From an uncultured Acetatifactor sp. (GTDB lineage: Bacteria; Bacillota; Clostridia; Lachnospirales; Lachnospiraceae): 55,791 bases of DNA. The notes beneath the pieces are model-generated. The model did no database searches. It saw only the letters and a program-made list of their open reading frames with translations, and was not told the DNA's origin. A program made the translations under genes and the position numbers. Of this stretch, positions 22,960-31,622 are shown in pieces; the stretch's first letter is position 1, and every line of letters starts with the position of its first letter. The stretch is taken from assembly GCA_947586055.1 (NCBI GenBank), contig CANPXL010000019.1, positions 1 through 55,791 of the forward strand, in the 5' to 3' direction.

Positions 22960-24149
22960 TATTTCTCTTCTTTCTTATCCTTATCCATATTGTCTTCCAG
23001 TTTTTTCAGCGCATGGGAAGCGAAATCCTTTCCTCCGATGCCGAAAGCCACGGCAAACGCAACCGCAAATGCAGCCACGATCAGCTTAAATGCGGCATTT
23101 ACAAGCTCCGCCGCGATGCCCAGCTGGCTTAATACCATAAACGCCGCAACGGCGAGAACGGCTGCCTTCACCACGATGGCCGCGGCATTCAGGCCGCTTT
23201 TGCGCAGAGCCTTTTCCGCAGCGCCGCCGCCCACAAAGGCCACGGCAAAGATCACAACCGCGCCGAGAACCGCAGGCATGTATCCGATCACAACCGCGCC
23301 GATCTCACTCAGCACATTCAGCTTCAGTACATCCACGCCTTCTACCACGAAGAAAATGACAATCACGGTATTGACAATCGTGCCGACAAACTTGGAAAGA
23401 ACCAGCTTGGTCTTATCTCCGGTGAGCGCCCTGACCTTTGCGTCCAGTCCTGCGGAAGCGATCAGCCGGGATACGATCTGACCCACAAATTTGCCGATCA
23501 TGCAGCCGATCACAATGATCACCAGGCCCACAAAAATATTGGGAATGAAAGCAAAAATGGTGTTCAGCATATTCACGGCTGGCACGGAGATCACACTGAT
23601 GTTAAGTACGTCCAGCGCCATCACAACGGTAGGGATCAGGATCAGGACATACACGAGATAAGCCAGCGTCCCGGAAAGTTTATCCGCGCCGGATACTTCT
23701 ATGCCGGCCTTCTCCTGAAGCTTGTTGATGCTCAGCTTGTCAAATACCGGGACAAGCAGCTGACGCAGCAGTCTGGCAATGAAAAAGCCCACAACCAGCA
23801 CGATAGCCGCGGCCACTACGTTGGGAATGAATCCCCAGAGCGTATACAGCATGCCGCTGATAGGGGTGGTAACGCTTTCCAGGCCCAACGTGCTGAAAAT
23901 ACCGGGGACAAACAGCAGGAATACCAGCAGATACACCAGCTTACCGATAAAATCCCTCGTGGCGCCCTGTTTTCCGTCCTCCCCTGAAGCGTCCAGCTTA
24001 TCCAGCGTCCTGCCGATCTTTCCCTTGCCCAGCAGCTTCATGACAAGCGCCTTCACGATCAGCGCAACCACAAACGCAGCTGCAAGGATTCCCACCGCCT
24101 TTAGCACGGTCCAGACGCCTTCGGGAACGTCTTCCAAAAAATCAAACAT
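22959..24149 (-). CDS. TM-helix-repeat mechanosensitive-channel-like membrane protein
   Basis: A 396-residue membrane protein built of repeated units in which two hydrophobic helices are followed by a short amphipathic stretch. Examples are ISGMLYTLWGFIPNVVAAAI near 100, VNMLNTIFAFIPNIFVGLVI near 190 and SEIGAVVIGYMPAVLGAVVI near 265. This is the conserved TM-helix repeat found in CmpX-like proteins related to small-conductance mechanosensitive channels. The cytoplasmic beta domain of true MscS is not recognisable, and the C-terminus is a short charged tail. Possible roles are osmotic safety or envelope stress sensing. The start has AAAGGAGG. Confidence 0.78.
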   Translation of the reverse strand: MFDFLEDVPEGVWTVLKAVGILAAAFVVALIVKALVMKLLGKGKIGRTLDKLDASGEDGKQGATRDFIGKLVYLLVFLLFVPGIFSTLGLESVTTPISGMLYTLWGFIPNVVAAAIVLVVGFFIARLLRQLLVPVFDKLSINKLQEKAGIEVSGADKLSGTLAYLVYVLILIPTVVMALDVLNISVISVPAVNMLNTIFAFIPNIFVGLVIIVIGCMIGKFVGQIVSRLIASAGLDAKVRALTGDKTKLVLSKFVGTIVNTVIVIFFVVEGVDVLKLNVLSEIGAVVIGYMPAVLGAVVIFAVAFVGGGAAEKALRKSGLNAAAIVVKAAVLAVAAFMVLSQLGIAAELVNAAFKLIVAAFAVAFAVAFGIGGKDFASHALKKLEDNMDKDKKEEK

Positions 24150-24262
24150 CTCTTCTGCCTCCTTTTCTTTTAGAAATAGATATTATTTTTATCATCATAT
24201 CACAAATCATCAGACAATACAATCCGGGATTCCATTAAATTTCCGCAGTTTCATCCGCTGCA

Positions 24263-25120
24263 TCAGCCGCCGTCCAGAATCTTTTCCATCTGGTCGGGAA
24301 GAATGACATCCGAATAAATGCCGTCAACATGAAATCCGGCCATATTCCGCGCATCCGTTTCCTCATTTACCGTATGTACATACAGCTGTAACGGATAGTC
24401 CTGCAGGCTCTGACATATATCCTGATTAACCCATGTATATGGCATTACAAGCACAGGAATCCCTTTCTCCTGACAAAAACTTCCAACCTCATCGCCACTG
24501 CTGAATCCGATGTAATACAAGGTATAAATGTAATTTCGGAACGGATAGACTTTTTCCACTTCATCATACATGTCTTCGTAGTAGATCTGAACCACCACAC
24601 GGTCCAAAACCGATTCATAACCATTATCCAGGGCAGTAGAGACGATCCGGGAAAACTGGTGGTTTACATCCGGATCGTATTTTGGATCCAATACCACATA
24701 GATATCCGTATGCTCGTCCATAATCTGATAAAGATCCAACAGCGTCATAGGGGTATACTTACCCAAAATCGGCGCGGCAAGGAAGGTTTCGCAGGAAGGG
24801 ATTTCCTTATTTTCATCTGTCCATCCGAAACTTTTTCCCTGTCCAAGATCACTGTCCCAGTCATGGCGCAGCACCACCACATCGTCGGAAGTAATCGCCA
24901 GATCCGTTTCAAACACCCTCTGCCCCAGCTTATAATTTCTCTCAAAAGCTTCCCTGGAATTTGTCAGCGTATCGCCTTCCTCCGTGACCCCCAGCGCATG
25001 ACAGATCACGGGGTAAGCGTCATACCACTCTTTGTCTGCTTCCTCTCCGCAGGCCCCCAGACAGCAGATTCCCAGAAACAATTCCAAAAACAACGCCATT
25101 TTTACGACTGTACTTCTCAT
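24263..25120 (-). CDS. Glycerophosphodiester phosphodiesterase-family lipoprotein
   Basis: A 285-residue exported protein. The ATG at 25120 follows AAGGGG; the in-frame TTG two codons earlier is less likely. The signal peptide ends in CCLGAC, a lipobox-like site. The GDPD TIM-barrel motif is present: the first His in CHALGVTEEG (HALG in place of the usual HRG), the metal-binding Glu and Asp in VFETDLAITSDDVVVLRHD, and Asp in YVVLDPKYDP. It lies 28 bp behind an LTA-synthase-like gene, so it may act on glycerophosphate polymers or lipids at the cell surface. Confidence 0.85.
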   Translation of the reverse strand: MRSTVVKMALFLELFLGICCLGACGEEADKEWYDAYPVICHALGVTEEGDTLTNSREAFERNYKLGQRVFETDLAITSDDVVVLRHDWDSDLGQGKSFGWTDENKEIPSCETFLAAPILGKYTPMTLLDLYQIMDEHTDIYVVLDPKYDPDVNHQFSRIVSTALDNGYESVLDRVVVQIYYEDMYDEVEKVYPFRNYIYTLYYIGFSSGDEVGSFCQEKGIPVLVMPYTWVNQDICQSLQDYPLQLYVHTVNEETDARNMAGFHVDGIYSDVILPDQMEKILDGG

Positions 25121-25147
25121 GTCCAATCCCCTTTGTAGTCCGGTATG

Positions 25148-27154
25148 TTACGGCGAGACGGAAAAAATGTCTTTGATATAATCAGGTTCCATCAGCTGAT
25201 TATACTGCAGCATCCGATATCGCAGAATTTCTTTTTCCTGTCCCTGTTCTTCCGCTGTCTGATAGGAAATGACCGGACATTGTCTCTGAAGCTCCAAAAG
25301 ATACTTATAATAGGGAGACAGTTTAACGCCGGCGCACTCCAGCAATACCGCGCCGAGGTAATTTGCGCTCAGATCCCCGTATTCAGGGAAATCCGTTTCG
25401 TAATTCGCCCAGATCACATAGGGCGTAATATATTTGCGTTCTGTCTGTTCCTGTTCCGTCAGTCCGCTGTTTGCAAATATGGCCTGGTAAAAATCATTTT
25501 CCAGATGCGGCTGATGATCTCCGAACATACAGACGATCACAGGCTCTTCAACCTGTTCAAAATATCCGATCAGGTTTTCAAACGCTTCATCCGTCACCTT
25601 CATCAGATTCAGATAGGTTTCCGCGTCATACAGGTATCCGGCATCGTCTGCCAGAACGTCGCCCACCTTTGTAATAGCGATGGGCAAATCCATATCGCCG
25701 TAATAACCCCCGTGATTCTGAATCGATACGTCAAAGAGAAAAAAAGGCTTCTCCCTGTCTCTGTGCTCAAACTGCCAGATGATCTCATTAAAATTGCACT
25801 CATCCGACAAAAAGCCCCTCAGATACAGATACGGCGTCTGAAATTTTTCCTGATCGATAAAATCGTCAAATCCAAAATATCCGTATACCTTTTCCCTGTT
25901 CCATACGGCCGAACCGCTGGGATGCATCGCCATGGTCTGATATCCCTGCTCCTTTAAAACGGTGGCGATAGAAGGCATATCGTGATTGACCTGAAGTTCA
26001 TAAGGTATGGCCGTGGGCGACAAAAAAGCGAGGGTGTCGCCTGTCAGCGCTTCAAATTCACTGTTTGCCGTCAGTCCCCCCAAAATTTTTACATAGGTGT
26101 TCCCCTTAACCACAGATTGCGTCAGAGAATTTACAAAAGGCATATACTCCTGTGTGGTCTCCAGATTCCCCAGCACCCGAAGATCCGACCATGACTCATT
26201 CATAATAAAAATGATGTTCGGCCTGTTTTCGCCGGATACGGGGCCCTGATAATTTTCTTCCGCCAGTTTTGCCGTTTCTTCCAGCGCAGCCTGTGAGTAC
26301 CCGTCCGGTTTTTCCATACGCAGCTCTTTTATGCCGATCCCAAAACTCAATAAAAAGCCGTTTAGCTGTTCATTTTCCGTCGCATCCCAGTAATGACCGT
26401 AAAGATCGTTTTTTTCCAGATAGCCGGACCGATCCCAAAACCACCAGAAAAACAGGCAGCCGCATATGGAAACCGCCGTCACCGCTATATGATACTTTTT
26501 CCCTTTAAATGGCAGATCGCACCATTTCCCCAGAGAAATAAACAGGCAAAAATACAAAATGGTATACCAGAGTTCGACGCTCATTATCAGACGATAATTG
26601 CCCAATACCGATATGGCCGCGGACGTGGCGCGCAAATCCAGATAAGTCAGACTGCTCCCGCGAAACTGGATGCAATAATAATTGATCAGCGTCAGACACA
26701 GCAGAAAAATACTGCCCCCAGCGAAGGCGGTTCCCGTTCTCTGGAAAATCAAAAGAAAAACGCAAAAAACCGTCAGAATGATAATCACATTCGCCGTCTG
26801 TGCCCCAGGCGACAAACGGCTCAGATCATAGTTGGGAAATTCCATCCGCACAAAGATTTTGGACGGCACCGCCGCGAGATAACAAATCACCGCCGCTATG
26901 GCCAGATACCGGTTTTTTATCTTCGGCAGAACCATGAAGATCCCGGTCAGCAGACTCAGGGCGGTAAACATCAGAAAACGCTTGTTAAACCCCTCGAACA
27001 GATAATGCCAGGAAAGGAAAAACAGAAGAACCGAGACTCCGCATCCCGCCGCCAGTCTGATCTTCCTGTTCCAGATGTCACGCAGGATATTACGCAGAGC
27101 ATCTTGCAGGCATGTTTTCCACTTTAAAATGGCAGTCTTCCCCTTGTGTTCCAT
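25148..27154 (-). CDS. LTA synthase family sulfatase-fold membrane enzyme
   Basis: A 668-residue enzyme with several N-terminal membrane helices (about residues 30-250) and a C-terminal extracellular sulfatase-fold domain. The metal-binding start of the domain is NIIFIMNESWSDL (near 308, Glu of MNES). The likely catalytic Thr is in ILGGLTANSEFEALTG (near 355), as in LtaS-type enzymes, and FGDHQPHLE (near 545) carries the C-terminal metal ligands. The family transfers glycerol-phosphate or related groups from lipid donors to cell-surface polymers. It has its own strong promoter and is followed by the GDPD lipoprotein gene. Confidence 0.88.
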   Translation of the reverse strand: MEHKGKTAILKWKTCLQDALRNILRDIWNRKIRLAAGCGVSVLLFFLSWHYLFEGFNKRFLMFTALSLLTGIFMVLPKIKNRYLAIAAVICYLAAVPSKIFVRMEFPNYDLSRLSPGAQTANVIIILTVFCVFLLIFQRTGTAFAGGSIFLLCLTLINYYCIQFRGSSLTYLDLRATSAAISVLGNYRLIMSVELWYTILYFCLFISLGKWCDLPFKGKKYHIAVTAVSICGCLFFWWFWDRSGYLEKNDLYGHYWDATENEQLNGFLLSFGIGIKELRMEKPDGYSQAALEETAKLAEENYQGPVSGENRPNIIFIMNESWSDLRVLGNLETTQEYMPFVNSLTQSVVKGNTYVKILGGLTANSEFEALTGDTLAFLSPTAIPYELQVNHDMPSIATVLKEQGYQTMAMHPSGSAVWNREKVYGYFGFDDFIDQEKFQTPYLYLRGFLSDECNFNEIIWQFEHRDREKPFFLFDVSIQNHGGYYGDMDLPIAITKVGDVLADDAGYLYDAETYLNLMKVTDEAFENLIGYFEQVEEPVIVCMFGDHQPHLENDFYQAIFANSGLTEQEQTERKYITPYVIWANYETDFPEYGDLSANYLGAVLLECAGVKLSPYYKYLLELQRQCPVISYQTAEEQGQEKEILRYRMLQYNQLMEPDYIKDIFSVSP

Positions 27155-27226
27155 GATCGTCTTCCTCTCCGCAAAGTTCGATATACCGAACCAGTTTTCC
27201 CTCCGTCTCCCGTCATGACCGCAGAC

Positions 27227-27255
27227 ATCTTATCATTTCCCGATTTTTTTGTCAA
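27227..27255 (-). promoter_or_regulatory. Promoter of the LTA-synthase-like operon
   Basis: On the minus strand consensus TTGACA (27250-27255), 17-bp spacer, TAAGAT (27227-27232). A GC-rich hairpin (AGCCGG/CCGGCT) immediately upstream may terminate glgB. Confidence 0.8.
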
Positions 27256-27302
27256 GCCGGCCCCGGTTCCGGCTGCAAGGTGCGAAAAACTCAGGGGAAT
27301 TC

Positions 27303-29684
27303 CTACATTTCCCTCTTTTTCGCTTCCTCCATGACTTTTCTGGCCGCTTCTTGGGCGGCCTTCTTTGCCGCCGCCCTTACCGCCGCCGTCCGGGCCGCCT
27401 TTTCCTGCGCCCTCTTTTTTGCCGCCTCCGCCTTTTCTCTGCGCGCCTGTTCCTGTCTGCGCATCTGTTCCCGCTCTTCTTCCGTATACGGGATGTATCG
27501 CAGGATGCTCACGGACAGCGGAGCAAGCGTCAGCGTGACGGACTGCGGCCTTCCGTCCCACTCCACATCCTTCGCCTTGCGGATCCGGCTGTTGGTCTGG
27601 CCAAGGCCTCCGTATTTCACATCGTCCGTATTGAACACTTCCTTATATTTCCCGTCGCAGGGAACGCCGGTTGTGATCTGTCTTGCAATGCCGGAAAAGT
27701 TCACCGCAATCAGCAGTATCTGGTCTTTTTGCTTTCCCCGGCGCAAAAACGTCAGATAGCTTTCGTTTCCGGAAATATTGTTGATCCACTCGAATCCGTT
27801 CGCCTGATCGTCCAGCTCATAAAGCTCCGGGCACGTCCGGTAGAGATGGTTCAGATCCCTCACAAGCGCGAGGATCCCTTCGTGTCCCGGTCTGGAAGCC
27901 AGTTCCCACTCCACACAGCGGTTCTCGTTCCACTCGTCGAACTCTCCCAGATCCTGTCCCATGAAAAGAAGCTTTTTCCCGGGATGGGTCATCATATAGG
28001 CATACGTCAGCCGCAGATTTGCAAATTTCTGCTCTCTGTTCCCCGGCATCTTTCCGATCATCGTCGCCTTTCCGTGCACCGCCTCGTCGTGGGAGAACGC
28101 CAGTATGAACTTTTCGCTGTAGGCGTAGATCATGCTGAACGTCAGCTCCCCATGGTGATAGCTGCGGAAATAGGGGTCATACCGGATATATCTGAGATAG
28201 TCGTTCATAAATCCCATGTTCCATTTCAGATCAAATCCAAGCCCTCCCTCGTCGAGGTCCCCCGTCACCTTCGGAAAGGCCGTGCTCTCTTCCGCAATGG
28301 TCAGCACGCCGGGATTTCTCTTTTTCATAATGGAATTCAGGTGCTTTATCATCTCGATGGCTTCCAGATTCTCCCTGCCGCCGTAAATATTGGGGATCCA
28401 CTGACCGTCGCTCTTTCCGTAGTCAAGATACAGCATACTCGCAACGGCGTCCATGCGGATGCCGTCCACATGATATTTTTCCACCCAGAACAGAGCGTTG
28501 GCAATGAGATAATTCGACACCTCCGGCCTGCCGTAATTGTAGATCAGGGTGCCCCAGTGGGGATGACATCCCTGTCTGGGGTCCAGATGCTCATACAGAC
28601 AGGTGCCGTCAAAGTTGGAAAGTCCGTACACGTCCCGGGGGAAATGGGCGGGCACCCAGTCCAGGATTACGCCGATTCCGGCCTTGTGCAGTTCGTTCAC
28701 AAAATACATAAAATCTCTGGGCGAACCGTAACGGGCGGTGGGCGCATAATATCCGATGACCTGATACCCCCAGGAGGCGTCGTAGGGATGCTCCATCACC
28801 GGCATCAGCTCCACATGGGTATACCCCATCTCCCGCACATAGGGGATCAGCGCCGCCGCGATCTCACGGTAATTTGCGTAGCGTTCCCCTTCCTCGGAAA
28901 CCGTAAAGGAGCCAAGATACAGCTCATAGATACTCATGGGGACGTTTCCCGTCTGGAAAGCTGCTCTGTTCTCCAGAAATTTTCTGTCTTCCCAGCGGAA
29001 ACCCCGCAGATCCGCGATCACGGACGCCGTCTCCGGGCGAAGCTGGGCCGCGTTGCAGTAAGGATCCGCCTTCAGGTAAGTAAGGCCGTCTTTCAGCTTC
29101 AGCTCAAACTTATAGTTTGCCCCTTCTTCCGCGCCGGGGATAAAGATCTCAAAAATGCCGGAATCCCAGAGACGCCGCATCTGGTGCACGCGTCCGTCCC
29201 AGCCGTTGAAGTCTCCCACCACGCTGGCGCGCAGCACATTCGGCGCCCACACGGCAAAATAGGTTCCGGCAACGCCGTCGATCTCCATGGGGTGGGCCCC
29301 CAGCTTTTCGTAAACAGTATAGTGAATCCCGTTTTTAAAGAGATCCGTATCCTTTTTCGCAATCTGCGGCTTATACCGATACGGCTCTCCGTACACACAG
29401 GTGCTTCCGTCGTTCTTCTTTACCAGATACTGATAGGCAGGCGCCTGAGAACCGGGAAGAAGCGCCGCAAAAAAACCGTCTTCGTCCGCCATCTCCATGG
29501 CGACCGCCTCGTCCTTTCCCTCACAGACGATGAAGGCGCTCTGCGCCCCCGGAAAATACGCCTGCACAAGCGTCTGGTTTCCCGCCCTGTGCGGCCCCAG
29601 AATCTCATGGGGCGAATCGCTCTCCGAATAGATGATCTCCTCGATCAGCGGCCAGTTCATCAGCTTATAAAGCTTTTTTGTCAT
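27303..29684 (-). CDS. glgB: 1,4-alpha-glucan branching enzyme with unusual coiled tail
   Basis: A 793-residue GH13 enzyme forming alpha-1,6 branches in glycogen. The ATG at 29684 follows GGGAGG. An N-terminal region and CBM48 (near 125-215) precede the barrel. Catalytic regions are GVILDWVPAHFPRD (I), DGIRMDAVASML (II, nucleophile Asp), TIAEESTAFP (III, acid Glu) and FSHDEAVHG (IV). The last 60 or so residues form a highly charged Ala/Lys/Glu/Arg-rich helix (KAEAAKKRAQEKAARTAA and on), absent from usual GlgB. Other glycogen genes are not adjacent, apart from a GlgX-like gene 18 kb away. Confidence 0.93.
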   Translation of the reverse strand: MTKKLYKLMNWPLIEEIIYSESDSPHEILGPHRAGNQTLVQAYFPGAQSAFIVCEGKDEAVAMEMADEDGFFAALLPGSQAPAYQYLVKKNDGSTCVYGEPYRYKPQIAKKDTDLFKNGIHYTVYEKLGAHPMEIDGVAGTYFAVWAPNVLRASVVGDFNGWDGRVHQMRRLWDSGIFEIFIPGAEEGANYKFELKLKDGLTYLKADPYCNAAQLRPETASVIADLRGFRWEDRKFLENRAAFQTGNVPMSIYELYLGSFTVSEEGERYANYREIAAALIPYVREMGYTHVELMPVMEHPYDASWGYQVIGYYAPTARYGSPRDFMYFVNELHKAGIGVILDWVPAHFPRDVYGLSNFDGTCLYEHLDPRQGCHPHWGTLIYNYGRPEVSNYLIANALFWVEKYHVDGIRMDAVASMLYLDYGKSDGQWIPNIYGGRENLEAIEMIKHLNSIMKKRNPGVLTIAEESTAFPKVTGDLDEGGLGFDLKWNMGFMNDYLRYIRYDPYFRSYHHGELTFSMIYAYSEKFILAFSHDEAVHGKATMIGKMPGNREQKFANLRLTYAYMMTHPGKKLLFMGQDLGEFDEWNENRCVEWELASRPGHEGILALVRDLNHLYRTCPELYELDDQANGFEWINNISGNESYLTFLRRGKQKDQILLIAVNFSGIARQITTGVPCDGKYKEVFNTDDVKYGGLGQTNSRIRKAKDVEWDGRPQSVTLTLAPLSVSILRYIPYTEEEREQMRRQEQARREKAEAAKKRAQEKAARTAAVRAAAKKAAQEAARKVMEEAKKREM

Positions 29685-29765
29685 ACCCTTCCTCCCTTTT
29701 GTCCATGCTGCCCTCAACCCGCGGGACCTTCCGGACGTTTTCTCCCCTTCCCGCAGCGGTGGCGT

Positions 29766-31010
29766 TTACCGTATCTCAAGATCATGCAGAAACAGGCCGC
29801 TTCTGAGCTTCGGCTCAAACCAGGTGGATTTCGGCGGCATCAGTTTTCCCGCGTCCGCCACCCGGAACAGTTCCTCTATGGAGGTGGGATACAGGGCGAA
29901 TGCCGCCTTCATATCCCCGTGCACTCTCCGCTCCAGCTCCTTAAGCCCCCGGATTCCTCCCACAAAGTCGATGCGTCTGTCCGTCTTCGGATCCCTGACG
30001 CCCAGGACAGGATCCAGCAGATACCGCTGCAGAAGAGAAACGTCCAGCCCCTCCACGGGATCGTCTGTCAGGATCTCTTCGCGGGCAGTAAGCCGGTACC
30101 ACTCTCCCTCAAGGTACATGCCGAAGGTCCCCTTTCTCTCCGGCCTGTAAGGATCCCGTCCCGCTTTTTCCACAAGAAAGCTCTCCCCGATCCGCTCCAG
30201 AAACTGCCGGGGCGTAAGACCGTTCAAATCCTTCACCACGCGGTTGTAATCCAGGATCCGAAGCTCTTCATCCGGGAAAAGCACGGAGAGAAAATAGTTA
30301 AACTCTTCGCTGCCGTCTGATTCCGGATGCGCTTTTCTGCGCATCAGCCCCACCTTTACGGCGGACGCGCACCTGTGGTGGCCGTCCGCAATATAAATGG
30401 CGGAAATACGCGCAAAGCAGTCACGAATCCGCCGGATCGTATCCTCGTCTGCGATCACCCACCCCCTGTGGCCCACGCCGTCCTCCGATATAAAATCGAA
30501 GACAGGCTCATTTTTCTTCGTCTCCGCAAGGATCCGCCGCAGTTCTTCATTGCCGCGGTACGCCAGAAAGATGGGCCCGGTCTGCATATTGCAGGCATCC
30601 ACATGGCGGATTCGGTCCTGTTCCTTGTCCTCTCTGGTATTCTCATGTTTTTTGATCACATTGTTCCGATAATCGTCTATGGAAGCACAGGCCACGATAC
30701 CTGTCTGGCTCCTGCCCTGAAAGGTCTGCTCATACAGGTAAAAACAGGGCCGGCTGTCTTTGACGAAATCTCCCGCGGCGATCCTCTCCCGCAGAAGCCT
30801 GTCCGCCCGCTCATAAACCTTCGGATCGTAAATGTCCACTTCCGGCCCGAACCCGGTCTCCGCCCGGTCTATGGCAAGGAACGAGTCCGGATTTGCCGCC
30901 ACCACCCGGACCGCTTCCTCTCTGTTGTACACATCATAAGGCAGCGCCGCGATCCTGCTCTCCCTGCCGGGCGCAGGGCGGAAGGCTGCAAAAGGTCTGA
31001 TCTCTGCCAT
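29766..31010 (-). CDS. DUF1015 family protein
   Basis: A 414-residue soluble protein of the DUF1015 family. It begins with RPFAAFRPAPGRESRIAALPYDVY and carries the conserved HENTREDKEQDRIRHVDAC (near 134) and IYIADGHHRCASAV (near 203-216). The second motif resembles the nucleotide-handling motif of ParB-like proteins. It follows serC and serA on the same strand, and this arrangement recurs in Clostridia, so a link to serine metabolism is plausible. I do not assign a reaction. It has its own promoter, and glgB follows after 81 bp. Confidence 0.85.
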   Translation of the reverse strand: MAEIRPFAAFRPAPGRESRIAALPYDVYNREEAVRVVAANPDSFLAIDRAETGFGPEVDIYDPKVYERADRLLRERIAAGDFVKDSRPCFYLYEQTFQGRSQTGIVACASIDDYRNNVIKKHENTREDKEQDRIRHVDACNMQTGPIFLAYRGNEELRRILAETKKNEPVFDFISEDGVGHRGWVIADEDTIRRIRDCFARISAIYIADGHHRCASAVKVGLMRRKAHPESDGSEEFNYFLSVLFPDEELRILDYNRVVKDLNGLTPRQFLERIGESFLVEKAGRDPYRPERKGTFGMYLEGEWYRLTAREEILTDDPVEGLDVSLLQRYLLDPVLGVRDPKTDRRIDFVGGIRGLKELERRVHGDMKAAFALYPTSIEELFRVADAGKLMPPKSTWFEPKLRSGLFLHDLEIR

Positions 31011-31046
31011 GCCGCATCTCCTTTCCCTTCGATAAAATCTGCTTAC

Positions 31047-31075
31047 ATTTTATCAAAAACCACTATACATAACAA
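31047..31075 (-). promoter_or_regulatory. Promoter of the DUF1015 gene
   Basis: On the minus strand TTGTTA (31070-31075), 17-bp spacer, TAAAAT (31047-31052), about 30 bp upstream of the start. Confidence 0.6.
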
Positions 31076-31177
31076 GCGTCAGATGTTAAATTATAAATAA
31101 AGAGTAACAGTTTATTCATTTGTTACAATAAAGATGCAGCAGTTCATCCGAAGACATCGGAAAGCGAGGAAATGAAA

Positions 31178-31462
31178 ATGACAGACGAAAACAGGGCGCT
31201 TCTGGCACGGATCAACGCCTACGCCGAAACCGTGCTGGGAGACATCGACCCCCAAAAGGTACAGGTATCCGTCCAGCTGGAAAAACTGAAACCTGTCCTG
31301 GAGGAAACCGCAAAGGAAAAGGGCATCAGTCTGGAGGACATGTTTATCCTGTACATGGATCTCCAGAGCGAAGCCAGCTGCGCCACCAATCAAAAACTGC
31401 AGGAAAATCTCAGGGATCTGAACGACGGTTTTGACGGCGGTTCCCCGCTTCTGTTCCGCTGA
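31178..31462 (+). CDS. Small acidic hypothetical protein, 94 aa
   Basis: A 94-residue, strongly helical and acidic protein (QLEKLKPVLEETAKEKGISL, DMFILYMDLQSEASCATNQK). The second of two in-frame ATGs is preferred, 8 bases after GAGG. It is divergent from the DUF1015 gene and convergent with serA. No known domain is recognised and no membrane segment is present. A TACAAT box at 31124-31129 could be its -10 element, but no good -35 is seen. Confidence 0.6.
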   Translation: MTDENRALLARINAYAETVLGDIDPQKVQVSVQLEKLKPVLEETAKEKGISLEDMFILYMDLQSEASCATNQKLQENLRDLNDGFDGGSPLLFR

Positions 31463-31573
31463 GCCGCAGCAAAGACCTTCGATAGATCATCGCATCGCAA
31501 ACAGGAATGGGATCCGCACCGTGAGATTTCAGGATAAGGTTTTCACCCCCGAAAGAAAGCGTAAACCAGATAA

Positions 31574-31598
31574 GGACCGGTGCATACTACACCGGTCC
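31574..31598 (-). terminator. Hairpin after serA
   Basis: A perfect 9-bp stem GGACCGGTG/CACCGGTCC with a 7-base loop, 25-50 bp after the serA stop codon. The U-run (TTATCTGGTTT) is weak. Confidence 0.6.
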
Positions 31599-31622
31599 CG
31601 CAGACAAAAAACTGTTTCCGTA

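Noticed and set aside
27249..30320. 1023-codon open frame on the plus strand
   Set aside because: It is antisense to glgB and DUF1015, which have full catalytic or family motifs. Its composition (Arg/His/Leu/Pro-rich) is the usual shadow of a GC-rich gene.
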